From contig JANTUC010000008.1 of assembly GCA_026873275.1 (NCBI GenBank), forward strand, positions 620,001 to 684,000: 64,000 nt of DNA, given 5' to 3'. The notes beneath the pieces are model-generated. The model did not search any database. It was not told the origin of the DNA and was given only the letters and a program-made list of their open reading frames with translations. Within the stretch, counting starts at the first letter, position 1. Each line of letters starts with the position of its first letter. Below are positions 46,101-57,528 of this stretch, in pieces. The stretch comes from Pseudopithomyces maydicus. Taxonomy: Eukaryota; Ascomycota; Dothideomycetes; Pleosporales; Didymosphaeriaceae. Made by a program: the position numbers and the translations under genes.

Positions 46101-48435
46101 AGCAAAGTCAAACCATGATATTCCGCTGGCTGAATGTTCTTTAGTACAGTTGTGATGACTTGCTTGCCGGTCCACAGCGGGCGAGGCTTCCAGATCGAGG
46201 GCTCAACGGTGAGTAGAGTACCCGAGGTAGTGTGGCCGTTCTCAGGTCTAAGGCACGAGTATAGTAATTCCTGGTATTCCTCACGATTGAAGAACATGTC
46301 CTTGCTCGTCAGCCAAACGGACATTGAAATATGATCTTGAATGAGACCTCTCAAAGGTTTGCCTGCAGTCGCGGATAGATATTGGTTGTCGGTGTTAGCG
46401 ACAAGGTTCGCCTCGGCACGCGCCAACTCGTTCTGTGGGAAATGCATATTCATCTCATCACCATCGAAATCAGCGTTGTATGTGTTACAATTGGCGTAGT
46501 GCATGCGAATGGTCCTCTCTCCGGGCAGCACCCGCGCGCGGTGAGCCATCATGGAAGGCTTGTGGAGGGTCGGTTGACGGTTCATGATGACCACGTCGCC
46601 ATTGACAAGATGTCGGTGGACCTTCTTGTTCTTGGATCCACTCATGAAAGCGTTGGAAGGCGCAAGTAGCTGGTTAGCAAGAGCTTGCCGCTCTTCGTAG
46701 TTCTTCTTCCTGAGTGAGATGACCTGGCCATACTCGTTCTCAATAGCGACAGCTCCTGGCCACTTATCGGGTCCGTTGAGCACTGCCTCCTTCAACTCAT
46801 AAAAGTTATGGTTAGTGACAGGTTCCGGGAACGTAAGTTTCTGAGCGAATACAGGTGGCACACCAATCTCGTTGGTTTCGATGTTGGGATCAGGGGAGAT
46901 GACACTTCGAGCAGCAAAGTTGACACGCTTGCCCATCATGTTCTTGCGGAAGAGACCTTCCTTTTTCTCCAGCAGCTGCTTAACACCATCCGCGCTGTTT
47001 TTCCCAGCAAGACCCGAGGCAGGGTTTGCCTCCTTGTCAACAAGTGAGTTGACAGCACCTTGCAGCGTGACCCAGATGTTCTGCAAATCGGCAAACTCAC
47101 GGCGTCTGTAGCCTGCTTCGTTCTCTGCGCCGCGCATTTCCCGGGTGATTTGGCGCATGGTTTCACAAGCGTTGAGAACGGCTTTATAAAGGGAGTTTCT
47201 CGGGTTCTCGGCGATGGAATCGCCGGTCTTATCTTCCATTCTGTACTTGTTGGGAGGGACAATGACGTTCCTGAAGAAGAACATGTCGGCATTCACCTCA
47301 GCCTGGGCTGACTTTGAGCGTGCGTAAGGGTTGTAGAGCAGTCTCAGTATCTCGGCCTCGTTTTCGAAGAGGAGAACGATGTGAGCGTGCACTTCGGCGG
47401 CATTGATGTATTCTTGGGCGTTATCTCGCGCAGCGGCTGCAGATCGAGGCTTCGTCCGGGACGCAGTCATGGACTCGGATGCAACCAGTGTCCCGTCGGC
47501 CTCTTGCGCATCAAGTATCTCAGCAATCTCGTCTTCTTCGGAGAGATCTGCAACTCCTTCGTCATCGTGGACGGTCTGCTTCCTGGCTCTCTCTTCCCGT
47601 CGGCGCAGGGTATCGAGCGGGTTCTCCATGCGCTTCTCGAGCGTGGACATCTGCACGCGCTCCTTCTCGCTGAGATTTTTGCGGAAAATCTTGACGCTGC
47701 GGTCCTTGCGGAATGTCGGGTTGATGCCCTGGCAATTTCTGCACTTCTTACCCTGACCCAGGACAGCGTAAAATTCTTTGATGACCTGTCGCCTGGCGTC
47801 AGAGACGGCCTCGGTCTTGTTCTTCCGCGAGTGCGCATCGTTCTTGGAAATGCCTGCACGTTTCATGCACTTCTTGACGTAGCTGTTGCGCTCGGCGATG
47901 ATGCCATCCTCGTCCTCCTCTTCGTCCGAGTCGGCTGCCTTGCTTGTCTTTCCCTTGTTCACGTCGATGTGCTCATGCATGCCGTTGGCCTCCTCAATCA
48001 ACCCATATCGTAGCAGACGAAGTTTTGCGGCGTACTCGTTGACCTGGACGCGCGACAGCTTGAAGTGGTGGCAGTAGCAGCACTTTCCTCGCAGGATACG
48101 GAGAAGCTGGTCGAGGAAGCTGATGTGGTAGACGGGGACGGGGAGTTCGATATGACCGCAGTGGCCCGGGCAGCCATTCAGCGTGTTGAGGCCGCACGTT
48201 GCGCACCTGCGAGATGAGTACGGGACGCGTATGGTGGGGACGGAGAAGCTTACAGGTTGTCAAGGAAGGCACCGAGGGCAGCATCGTGAAGGCCTCCAGG
48301 CACAGGGTGCAGCAAGGAATCAAAGGTGGTTGGATTCGTTATGCGCTTCACGGATACGGTCCTGATGTCTTGGGCGGAGAAGAATTGGAACTCGATGCCG
48401 TTGATGGCGGAGGCAACGGGGAGTGTTGGGTTCAT
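43161..48435 (-). CDS. RPA190: RNA polymerase I largest subunit
   Basis: Catalytic subunit of RNA polymerase I, which transcribes the 35S rRNA precursor in the nucleolus. Three exons: 48254-48435, 44927-48206 and 43161-44879, introns of 47 bases each, in phase, 1726 residues (yeast Rpa190 is 1664). Landmarks: N-terminal zinc region CATCGLNTLNGCPGHCGHIE and CCYCHHF, then KCRNC; NRQPTLHKPSMMAHRARVLP; the catalytic magnesium loop NADFDGDEMNMHFP near residue 639; the bridge-helix/trigger region MAGREGLIDTAVKTSRSGYL and GEPSTQMTLNTFHLAG. An acidic insert (EDGEQAAEDVEPESEDE and neighbours) near the C-terminus is typical of Pol I. Head to head with PRP3. Confidence 0.97.
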
Positions 48436-49114
48436 GGCGAAGTACTGGCGCGCACTGCACCGGCATCCGGTCCTTTGCGAGGGTTACAGACGCAATGCGA
48501 ACGACGGCGACATGAAGCTTGCAGGCGGGGACAATTTTTCGAGCTCGAAAAGTTCGCCAAGACGCGCTAACAGGCTCCACCGCCGCGGTCCACGCCCGAC
48601 GTTGGAGTGGAACCGCGTCACGTTTGAACATTTCGCCCTGCACCACCACCACCACTCCGTCTCTGGCCAGCGTCGCCGCACACCCACGCACTCTTGAGCT
48701 GCACCTCCAGCCGACCGCGCCATCGCCGTCGCCCTCGCCGCCGTCAGCTGGGAGCCGGAAGCTGCGTCGACCCGACACGAGCGCCTGCCTCCCTCCTTCC
48801 CAGGACGTCGTAAACGGTCGCTCCTGCCTGGCCTCACCTTCCCGCGCCTGCCTCTCTCGTCCCCAGTAGACAGACAGTCTGATCGCTCCCGCCTGACCGC
48901 GCCTCTCTGCGCCTGCCTCACTACTCCCCTGTGCCTGGTCGCTCCCACCTGGCCTCGCCTTTTGCGCCTGCCTCCCTCCTTCCCAGGACGTCGTAAAAGG
49001 TCGCCCCCGCCTGGCCTCACCTTCCCGCGCCTGCCTCCTTCCTTCCCTACATCTAGTCGCTCCCGCCTGCATCCCGCCTGCCTCACCCCCTCGAGCCTTC
49101 TCCCGACCGCGACC
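48436..49114. promoter_or_regulatory. divergent RPA190/PRP3 promoter
   Basis: 679 bases between the two starts. From about 48700 it is pyrimidine-rich on the plus strand with repeated blocks such as GCGCCTGCCTCCCTCC and TCGCTCCCGCCTG. Open frames on both strands here are composition artefacts. Confidence 0.6.
48781..49041. repeat. direct repeat pair in RPA190/PRP3 promoter
   Basis: A block of about 78 bases at 48781-48858 (GCGCCTGCCTCCCTCCTTCC, then CAGGACGTCGTAAA, then CTGGCCTCACCTTCCCGCGC) recurs at 48964-49041 with few differences, 183 bases apart. Shorter partial copies of GCCTGCCT and TCGCTCCC lie between. A decayed minisatellite in a shared promoter. Confidence 0.7.
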
Positions 49115-50683
49115 ATGCCTTCCGCAGGCGACAAACGACCCTATACGGGCACCCATGGCGATGCCAACAAGCGCGCAAAGCCCTCGGGCGATCCTCTGGC
49201 TGCTGCAAAGGCGGCAGCAGCTGCCTTTGCAGCGAGGATTGCCGCCAACAAACCGCAAAACAATGCCGCATCGCCGTCGCCATCGCCTGCGCCCGTCCGC
49301 GCTCCTGCCACGCCGGCTGCTGCACTCCCCGCCGCCGCGAGTGGCGCGTCCAAGCTGGATGCCATCAAGGCACGGCTTGCCGCCATCCAGGCGAGCAGCA
49401 AGATCAGCTCCAAGATCGAAGCAAGTGCTGCTGGGGCATCTGCATCCGCAGACTCGGATGACCGCCGATCAGACCCTAGGGCACCCGATCTGGCTCGGAT
49501 GCCACCCACAGCCCCGCCCGCCGAAGAAAAGCCCAATCCCTACTTCGACCCGAAATCGGTTCCAGGCGCTAGACAGAGGGAGGGGCGTGGTCTGCTGTTC
49601 AACTCGCGAGGCAAGTACCTTGAACAGGCCTCCAAGCTACGTGCCCAGAGTCGCTTGGAGGAGATCAAGAAGACGCTTGCCCTCCAGGCGCGTCGCGCCG
49701 GCTTGGATGAGAATAGTGAGCGCGGATTCCTAGTACAGACACCACCAGATGTCGAGTGGTGGGACGAAGGCCTGCTGGATGAAAAGACGTACGACTGTAT
49801 TGATGATCCCAAGAAGGTCAAGATAGACGGAGACGATTCCATCATTACCATCTACATCCAGCACCCCGCCTTGGTCAAAGCCCCGCAGGACAAGCGTCTT
49901 GTCGAGACGAAGCCCATGTACCTCACCCCGACAGAGCAGAAGAAGCTGCGTCGCATGCGTCGCGCCGAAGATCTCAAAGAACACCAGGCTAAGATTCGTC
50001 TCGGTTTGGAACCTCCCCCACCGCCCAAGGTCAAGCGCGGTAACATCATGCGCGTCATGGGAGAGCAAGCCATTGCCGATCCCACCGCTGTCGAGATGCT
50101 TGTAGAGTCTCAGATCGCCCAGCGTCACGACGATCATGTCAAGGCGAACGAGGACCGCAAGCTTTCCAAAGATGGACGACTCGCCAAGCTTGAGCAGAAC
50201 CAACAAAAGGATGCCGCCAAAGGTCTCTTCATGTGCGTCTTCAAGATCACCACACTTGTCTATGGAAAACATCGATATCAGATCGACCAAAATGCCAAGC
50301 AGCTCGCTCTCACCGGCGTCACCCTCTTTCATCCCAAGATGTGTCTGGTCATCGTTGAAGGTGGCATTCACTCCATCAATAAATACAAGCGACTTCTGCT
50401 CAACAGAATTCACTGGAGTGAACCAATGTCGAAGCCTACAGATATTCAGGCCCAGAAGCAAGCATCTGAGCCCAAGTGGATGCAATCCCTAGATGATAAC
50501 GGCGACGTGAAAGGCATTTCTCACAATAGATGCACCCTGATTTTTGAGGGTGAACTCAAGCAGCGCGCATTCAGGAAATGGACCCAGAAGATATGCGAGA
50601 CTGACGGTGAGGCGCGAGCTGTCTTGTCGCGCAGCAAAATCGACAGCATGTGGGGCCTGGCGCTTAGTACTGGCCCCGAGTAA
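49115..50683 (+). CDS. PRP3: U4/U6 snRNP protein Prp3
   Basis: Spliceosome component that binds U4/U6 snRNA in the tri-snRNP. Single exon, 522 residues from the ATG at 49115 (MPSAGDKRPYTGTHGDANKR); the frame is open upstream but the leader is low complexity. Residues 25-120 are Ala/Pro/Ser-rich; the PRP3 domain follows with NPYFDPKSVPGARQREGRGL, WWDEGLLDEKTYD, IQHPALVKAP, PMYLTPTEQKKLRRMRRAE and QKIRLGLEPPPPPKVK-like spacing (AKIRLGLEPPPPPKVKRGN). The C-terminal DUF1115-type domain contains LVIVEGGIHSINKYKRLLLN and ends WGLALSTGPE. Both domains are complete. Confidence 0.96.
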   Translation: MPSAGDKRPYTGTHGDANKRAKPSGDPLAAAKAAAAAFAARIAANKPQNNAASPSPSPAPVRAPATPAAALPAAASGASKLDAIKARLAAIQASSKISSKIEASAAGASASADSDDRRSDPRAPDLARMPPTAPPAEEKPNPYFDPKSVPGARQREGRGLLFNSRGKYLEQASKLRAQSRLEEIKKTLALQARRAGLDENSERGFLVQTPPDVEWWDEGLLDEKTYDCIDDPKKVKIDGDDSIITIYIQHPALVKAPQDKRLVETKPMYLTPTEQKKLRRMRRAEDLKEHQAKIRLGLEPPPPPKVKRGNIMRVMGEQAIADPTAVEMLVESQIAQRHDDHVKANEDRKLSKDGRLAKLEQNQQKDAAKGLFMCVFKITTLVYGKHRYQIDQNAKQLALTGVTLFHPKMCLVIVEGGIHSINKYKRLLLNRIHWSEPMSKPTDIQAQKQASEPKWMQSLDDNGDVKGISHNRCTLIFEGELKQRAFRKWTQKICETDGEARAVLSRSKIDSMWGLALSTGPE

Positions 50684-51300
50684 GACTACGCGCAATCTCT
50701 TCCTACGTCGATGTATACCGAATTCATGTACACTGCACAGCCACGGCGAAGCCGATGGAGAATCCTACAAAGTCCTAAGCGTCATGGCTAAAGCCTTGCT
50801 AGAGCCTTGCTAAAGCCTTGTTAAAGCCTTGCGAAAGCCTTGCAGGGATTGTGCATATCTACCGAGTCGGCTGGCCCACCTGATGGGTCCTAGTCAATTA
50901 TCTGGCTGGGCATTGTTCTAGTGTGTCTGCCTATGCATGCTGGGAAATATCAGAGATCTACTTTGGATTATTGAATGTAAGTTTACTCTATTGCCCATAG
51001 TACGAATCACCATTAATACAAGTCTATTTGCTAGCTCTGATCTTCCGTGTTTTCTTTCCACTGGGGTTTAGTAGAAACCCTCCGTGGACGTGTGATGCTC
51101 ACCGCCAGACTTGGGCTCTCTTGGCATCTACCTTCGATGATGAGTACGATGTCGCCTGTCTTCAGTGACAGCCGAGATCCTGATTGAATCGTGACGTGTA
51201 GCCCAACTTTCGGACGCTTGTAGTACGCACACATGTAGCAGGGTTCAAGTATGAATTTCTCTTCTCTTCATTTCCTCTTTTCATTTCGCATTCCCTTGTG
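50684..51300. other. intergenic region after PRP3
   Basis: Contains the 3' ends of PRP3 and the hydrolase gene and the 11-base repeat listed separately. No gene seen. Confidence 0.45.
50787..50841 (+). repeat. 11-bp tandem repeat, five copies
   Basis: Five consecutive units of GCTAAAGCCTT with one or two changes (GCTAGAGCCTT, GTTAAAGCCTT, GCGAAAGCCTT), about 100 bases after the PRP3 stop, so probably in its 3' UTR. Confidence 0.85.
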
Positions 51301-52380
51301 TCAACTCTGGGTACTCCTCTCCGCATCTTCGACCAACAATCCCGCTAGCCATTCCGGTTGGCTCCAGAACGGACTGTGTCCAACCTCTCTCCTTTCCACG
51401 CGATCGATCTTATGTCTGCCACTCTCTATTGCTGTAGTGACGATCCAATCCTCTGCTGCCACTGTGGCTTTCTGGTCACCCATTGTGATGATGTAGGTGG
51501 TTGGGATGTGACGCCATGCTGCGTGGGTGCTGGTGCACCAGTTTCCTGCCAGCGACTGTGGAACTAGAGCGGTTGTGATTGCGGCTACTTCTTCGTCTGG
51601 CACATCTTGATACATCATCGCCTTGATCTGTGACGGCATAGGGTAGTAGATCCCGCGGTGTAGGTCGATGTGTATGTTCGGGTCCTGCGGGCATGTCAGT
51701 CTTGGTCACTCTCGTTCCCGTTACGCAAAGAAAAGGGTAGTACTCACCATGCCATCTCCGGTGCCTGGCCGCACTTGACACCATCCCTCTCCAAACATAT
51801 ATGCTGCTGCGTAGACTAGTCTCACGATGCCTCCCCTCCATCCTCTTTCTGTGCAGCTTTCTTTCTCCAGACCCTCCAGTGCTTGTGTCCCCGCCAACCC
51901 GGCGAACCCATGCATGAAGACCACTACATCTCGTCCTTCATCTCGTGCTAGCCGTGTGACGTTCCCACGGATTACCTCAATGTCCGGGTCCCAGTTCCGT
52001 AGCGGGGGATTTGCGCCAGAGGAAGGGAGGTGTGGAGTTAAGGTTGGGTAGCCTGGGTGGCGATTGCGAGATCAGTATAACGAACGATTCAAAAACAATA
52101 CTGTGTCCATGATGCACATATGGTATTGTGTACAGTAGGGGATGGAATTGAGGTGGCAAGGTTGCTTACCGGCGCGATGAAGATAGGGGATTAGCCGCGA
52201 CCAACAGGCAGGGGTGTGCCACGAGGTGTGAAGGAGAAGGAACGCTGGTTTTAAGGGCAAGCTTTGTGTGCGGACAGGACTTCTACGCGTAGGGCTCGAG
52301 CTGCTCAGTCGTGGATCAATGGGTGTGGTGTTGCGGTGTTTGGGGGAGGGTGTGTTGTTGCGGGATCGATGATGTGACAA
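51301..52380 (-). CDS. alpha/beta-hydrolase-fold protein lacking nucleophile Ser
   Basis: Member of a fungal alpha/beta-hydrolase group (salicylate-esterase/EstC-like). Exons 52170-52380, 51748-52052 and 51301-51684; introns 117 and 63 bases, in phase, 299 residues. Landmarks: PAFLLLHTSWHTPACWSRLI at the first strand/oxyanion region, YPTLTPHLPSSGANPP, and the late His in VERREVGHSPFWSQPEW. At the nucleophile elbow, where relatives have a His-Ser-x-Gly-Gly core, this protein reads VFMHGFAGLAG: the serine is glycine (codon GGG, so not a one-base error). It may be a non-catalytic relative or use another chemistry. A Ser/Arg/Pro-rich N-terminal extension of about 45 residues precedes the fold. 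Confidence 0.8.
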
Positions 52381-54876
52381 CAGCGGCTCTGTGTCTTCAC
52401 GAGTGACTATGTCTAAAGAGACGGCAAGTCAGCAGCTGTCTGATGGTATGTCTCATTGAATTCTTCTGTTGAGAGCAGGGTATCGTGGCCTCTTGTCCCT
52501 TGCGAAAGACCTTTACCACGTTATAATCGCCGTGCGTGTTCGGCCCCATGCACTCCTGTCTTCGTGGGAAGCCCCCGTCCATATACGGTTTTTGGATGGA
52601 GATGGAAAAGATGGAAAAAATTGTGTGCAGCAAGTGGGCACGATGGGGGAGAAGGTCGTCGTATAGGGGGGACTGAGGGGTGCAAGCGGGACAGTATCGA
52701 AGGATTGCGAAAGTGGGGGTTACAAAACAGTGACTTTGAGTCCAACAATGGAGGATATTCCCATCAAGAGACACAAGAACAGATCATACTCACGGGCTAA
52801 CTTTGAAAGTGCAATCCATAGAGGTTCTGGGATGGTGGGATCCGGTTGATTCATGGTCAGTTTGCCCAAATACGAAGCCCAACTAGTAATTGAAGATGAT
52901 TCTCTGCTCGGACTTCTCGGACTTATTGTTTATATAGTGGTGAAATGTGAGTCGCAGTTTCAAATTCGAGGGAAGACGATCCTGCAGATGGCCAGTTACG
53001 GCGATGAAAGTTGAGAAGCGAAAGACCGTTTTGAATAATCTGGTGGAAACAGCCGAGTCCTATACTATCATAAGTGAAGTAACGCTTCAAAGTCCGACTA
53101 TCCAGAAAGCATCAATATGAAGCCTCAGCCTCTTTACGCGTCCATGTTTTCTATGTAGACCCACAAATCTAGGGACAGCTACCGCGAGATGCCTAGAGAG
53201 GCAATTCCTTCCGACTACATAACCGCCCCACAGACCAGCGCTAGGTATCTGCCCTTCAGTCGTACCACATAGTCGCATAGCTCCAACATCCTTATCCTTA
53301 GCCTGTACAATCCTTCCAAAATTCCCCTTGGGTATGTACGCTAGTTCAGGCGCCCAAATCTTCCTCTGGTAAATCACATCCTTCGAACGTTCGATACTTG
53401 TTCTATCGTCGCATTTGCCTGACTTCAGTTCTAGCGTCGATCGAGCAACGGCTATGTATGTCTTAGCGCATATGGCTATGACCTTGACGCTCACATATGT
53501 TTCCGCAGTAAACAAGGAACCCCTGGTGTTTACGCTCGAGCGTTCGCTTAACAACGCCCTCTCTGCTCCTCGAAGCAACGTCACAAACACGAAAGCGACG
53601 TCTATTTAAGTATTAGTGTACGTGAATGAGTTACGGACGTAAACAGGCATCGGGGTCCTTTCTATTACCAATGTTTGCAATAGATACAACAAAGGAAGGG
53701 AAGTCTTCTAATTCGTTGCAATACATGTATAAACAAACGTAGACGGCGCCTATGTATGCATGCATGCACGTAGTGTTTATAGAGCGCCACATCTACTCCC
53801 AGCTTACATGTATGTCATCGGAAACGGATAACGACATCTTGGAGAAAATTTTAGGATACTTGAGTGCTATCCGGCATCGTTTGAAATTTAGGCTCCTCCC
53901 GTCAGGATTGGGGCCGTTTTGCACGTGACGTTCGCTTACCCGACGGCTTTCGGAATGTTCAGGGGTTGCGCGTTTCGCAAGGGACGTGCTAGGAGATCAA
54001 CGCACGCCCTTTCGCATTCGGATCCTATCGCCTGGGTAAGTGAAGACAAGATCATGCAAAGCCTACCTAGCACAACTGGATAAAGTTTGGGAAGTCGGGA
54101 TTTAATCCTACTTTGTCGGGTGTCCGACTACCGTCGGAAACGGCCCCCGACAGAACGGCAGCCGGCCGAATTGAAGTGCAAATGGTAACTTGCCTATCTT
54201 ATACTAGCATCTATCCCACTTCCACTGCCAATTCGAACGTGACTCATGCGTTTTCTTGTGAATCATTTCCGTGCTGCCGTGTAATTCACCGATCGTTGCT
54301 GTGCTGTAATCCGTACATCATTTCATTAGGTCAAATTCTGGCTTACGGACGAAAAACGATGGACGGAACGGCTATGTATGTATACTAGCACCTCCACGCT
54401 CCCTGTAGGATTTTTTTTTGTCTCCGATTCCGGGTTGTATCTAAAACAATGATATTCTCTGATTCTGGCTTTCTATACAAAAAGCGAGATCGGCAGTGTT
54501 GGTCCCTGCACAAGGACCGTTAATGATCTCCCGTTACAAGCTGTGACGAGTGAGGGTACAACCCAAGTGTCAGAAAGACAAAAGCCCGTCAACCCCAATA
54601 GAACAAAACAGGAGCCGAATACGCGTATAGTATCTTCCAGGTCTCTTTCTCTTGCGTGCTTTGTTTCATTTGTGCACATGCATAACCCAAATTTCCGTTC
54701 TTGGCACACACGCTGGCAGATAGACAGCTGGGTCCGGGGCCCGCTGCATTTCGAACTAGGGTAAAGGTTCCTAGTGTAGGCGTTACGCTCGATGGACACA
54801 TTGATGTCCTTTTCTGGAACACCAATGAGAGATTAGCGTCCCAATGGAGCATTCTTCGGATACATCGCATCATCGC
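52381..54876. other. 2.5 kb gene-poor region
   Basis: Only unsupported frames, the longest a 167-codon minus frame (53087-53590) that starts at a non-ATG codon and shows no domain. No RNA gene or mobile element recognised. Confidence 0.4.
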
Positions 54877-55282
54877 TCAGTATCTCAGTTGCTCCGGGAC
54901 ATCGGTCCACATCGCATTTTGCACTCCATGATTTGAAAACCTCCCGGCTTTTCCTATGACGTGCTCGTTAGCAACTACATGAACTGTGTGCGCTCTAGTG
55001 TTATCAGCCCTACTCACGTTCTTCGAGCTCGTAACCATCTGTTCTCGGTCGTGTCGAAATTGGGGCCGAAATCTTTCGCTTGACTTCGAAGCTCTGCGCG
55101 CATTAGGTTCCTCTACCACGACGCACTCCGAATTCGTCGCACTGTACCTGATAAGCTTTCTGATTCCGCCGTTGTAGATACAGTAAAAGCGCAAACGTTC
55201 CCACTACAAGTCCAATGCTGGCACACGCTATTCCAATAGCCCATTCGCCTGGATACGGCCATGGGGGCGATCCGTCAACCAT
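54877..55282 (-). CDS. small single-pass membrane protein (possibly a C-terminal part)
   Basis: Found only through splicing. Exons 55148-55282, 55018-55093 and 54877-54953; introns 55094-55147 (GTACAG..GCGCAG) and 54954-55017 (GTGAGT..TCATAG) keep phase and give 95 residues. The start MVDGSPPWPYPGEW is followed by a membrane segment (WAIGIACASIGLVVGTFALL, about 14-36), basic residues (LQRRNQK) and a cytosolic tail ending DVPEQLRY. A minus-strand frame at 55325-55711 just upstream (cysteine-containing, e.g. TTSPYLYQCRTAHKS and TTNCTLSITDHSDVY) could be an extracellular part of the same gene, but its junction does not match in phase, so I leave it out. No family recognised. Confidence 0.55.
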
Positions 55283-56057
55283 TGCTGCGGTCCGAGAGAA
55301 GGTAATGAAATTTGCGGGGGAGATTCACCAAGTAGATGGAAGCGCAGCTGGGTATTTGTCCGAGGGCGATCGGCATGGCATGTCGTACACATCACTGTGA
55401 TCGGTTATAGACAGTGTACAATTGGTTGTGTACACCTGATTGTGAGACTTGTGTGCTGTGCGACATTGATATAGGTATGGTGAGGTTGTACCAATGAACA
55501 CCCCCACCTTCACATCAACGGAATTCTTTTTCAATATGATGTCGATCCAGCCTATATCGAAGCCTTTTAGTAACGAGAGCTGCGTGTATAGAAGCAATAA
55601 TTCCTTTTGAGTGGCAGTGATTTGTATCCGATCGAAACGTGCCTTCGGTCTGAATTGGGTTTGGGTTTGGGGGTCACTCAACATCATCATATCTAGCCAA
55701 TATTTTATCAAACTTTTAGTATTATGTGTGGATTGCCTTCACGGTTTGCAGATTTTACTGTTCATCACTTGTTGTGATTAGAGCCCAGCCATCGCAACGT
55801 GTTCGTTCTACTTTGTGCTACACCACGAAGTACACAAAACGGCTACCTGACATGTTTTATGTTAAGGAGTTTCCATGATCTGTTTCCCCTTCACGACCTG
55901 TTACTGATGTTAAAATGTACAATGCGAGATCCTATCTCAGTACATTGACTTAGGAAAAACAACCATTTGATTGCTTCTGGTGGAAGTGACAAGTCATTAT
56001 GACGAGACACCTTAAAGAAACTAATAGTATTCTCCTTATCTATGCGCACTATCAAGC
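55283..56057. other. intergenic or unresolved 5' exon region
   Basis: Contains the 129-codon minus frame at 55325-55711 that may belong to the membrane-protein gene at 54877-55282. The remainder shows nothing. Confidence 0.35.
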
Positions 56058-57130
56058 TCATGGGAAATCGCGGCTGGAAAAACCCGACTCTTCAGCCCTG
56101 TAAAGCCCAACTACTATTGGTGTTCCGGGTAAAGCTCGACCGTGTAGCCCAGAGACCCCCTTACTCCAGAATTTTTCGTCCATATCATATCCGGAAGATT
56201 TCGCGCTGTCTGAAATTGGCGATATACTAACAGTATCATGCGCACCAAGCCCAACTTTTGCATTCGTTACCAACGGTGGGGGCATACCCCACTTTTTTTA
56301 GTTAGGGTTTCATTGGGTTGTATGGAAACAGTGTTTATCTTTCCTTGAAGGAGATGGCCTCTTCTTACATACTGGAGAAATTGCGGCTGCAAGTATCAGC
56401 AGCTAACCCGCTACCGCGTGCGCATCTATGGCTCCAATTGCATTCAGGAAGACCTTGGATTTTTATTCATGTTGTATAAAGAAAACTTCAGATGTTGTAA
56501 GGACAGTAATTCATGTGGAATGATAAGTGACAGTAGGTGCCGCAAGACTAATAGAAGAAAGACCATCAAATAGCCGGTGGCGACTGATTCTGATTCTTTA
56601 AGTTCTATTGAGGAGAAAAACACCCCTGTCTTGGTTGTCATTGTATTCGAATAATTCGATGTATGCGTCAATGTCATAACCGCAATGAAGGAGACAGATA
56701 CGAACACGTTGGTACGCCACCGAGTATAACCGTCCATATAACTGTCCCACGATATTGGGGATGTGATGAACATCATGCTCACTGAAATGTGCGCGCGTTG
56801 AAAACTCATGTGAAAGCTTTGAGTGCCAGTTATATCAATCTGGCAAGATTGGGTCTAAACTTACCGTATAGACCAACTCCAGGTACGACTTTGCAACCCT
56901 TCAGTAGATGATCGCTCCAGTACGTGAAATTATGACTGGCACCATCTGGGCGCGGGCAGTCACCGGTGAAATCCCAAGGCACTTACGCCATTATATTTGT
57001 CAGTCTTTCAATTGTCATCGTGAGGACCTAACCAGATTATTAGGACCCCAGCAAAAGGATAACCAATCATGGTCACAAATGCATTGCCCTGGAGATGTAG
57101 ATTGGCGTGAATTGGGGAAGACAACTGTAT
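56058..57130 (-). CDS. multi-exon membrane protein, partly resolved
   Basis: Not recognised. The clearest splice is the intron 56774-56862 region (GTAAGT..TTTCAG), which joins FTGDCPRPDGASHNFTYWSD and CKVVPGVGLY to SMMFITSPISWDSYMDGY and a hydrophobic stretch NVFVSVSFIAVMTLT, then YLMVFLLLVLRHLLSLII. Further down, a frame at 56058-56285 reads like a cytosolic tail (VGLGAHDTVSISPISDSAKS, then YDMDEKFWSKGVSGLHG); a GTATGT donor and CTAAC branch point lie before it, but phases between these blocks do not all agree. Upstream, HANLHLQGNAFVTMIGYPF near 57100 may be the N-terminal part. Two or more membrane segments are present. The gene is real in my judgement; exon edges are approximate. Confidence 0.45.
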
Positions 57131-57528
57131 AAAATTAGGTCGCCACACTGTTTTGCACTACTCCAAGCTCATTATCGACGTGAAACATTCAAGTCAGAGG
57201 ACGAAAATGAAGGCCATCGATAAATAAAATGGAAGTATTTGAAAGGGAGAATGATCGAAATCTTCAAGTGAGGCAGAACGGACCACGAAGAACGACTGAC
57301 AAGTCAAACCATTATGTGTATCTAATACGCCCCTTCCCCTGACCCCCCAACACCATATGAGTGACACTTTCCCGCTCTCGAAAATTTGCTAGCATGTGGG
57401 ACTTGCACAAATTCCCTCATGTGGGTCCATCCGCGAGTGCACAGCGTCGGATGAAATCAACGCCCACATTGCAGGACGATATTTAGCTGAGCCTATTCAC
57501 TCAAATTCACCTGAAGATTTGATAATAT
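57131..57528. other. intergenic region
   Basis: Between the membrane-protein gene and the tRNA. No feature seen beyond a possible unplaced first exon of the former. Confidence 0.4.

Noticed and set aside
48320..49258. 312-codon minus frame across the RPA190/PRP3 promoter
   Set aside because: Repetitive Gly/Arg/Ala-rich translation of the promoter repeats, overlapping two real genes.
53087..53590. 167-codon minus frame
   Set aside because: No family features and a non-ATG start.
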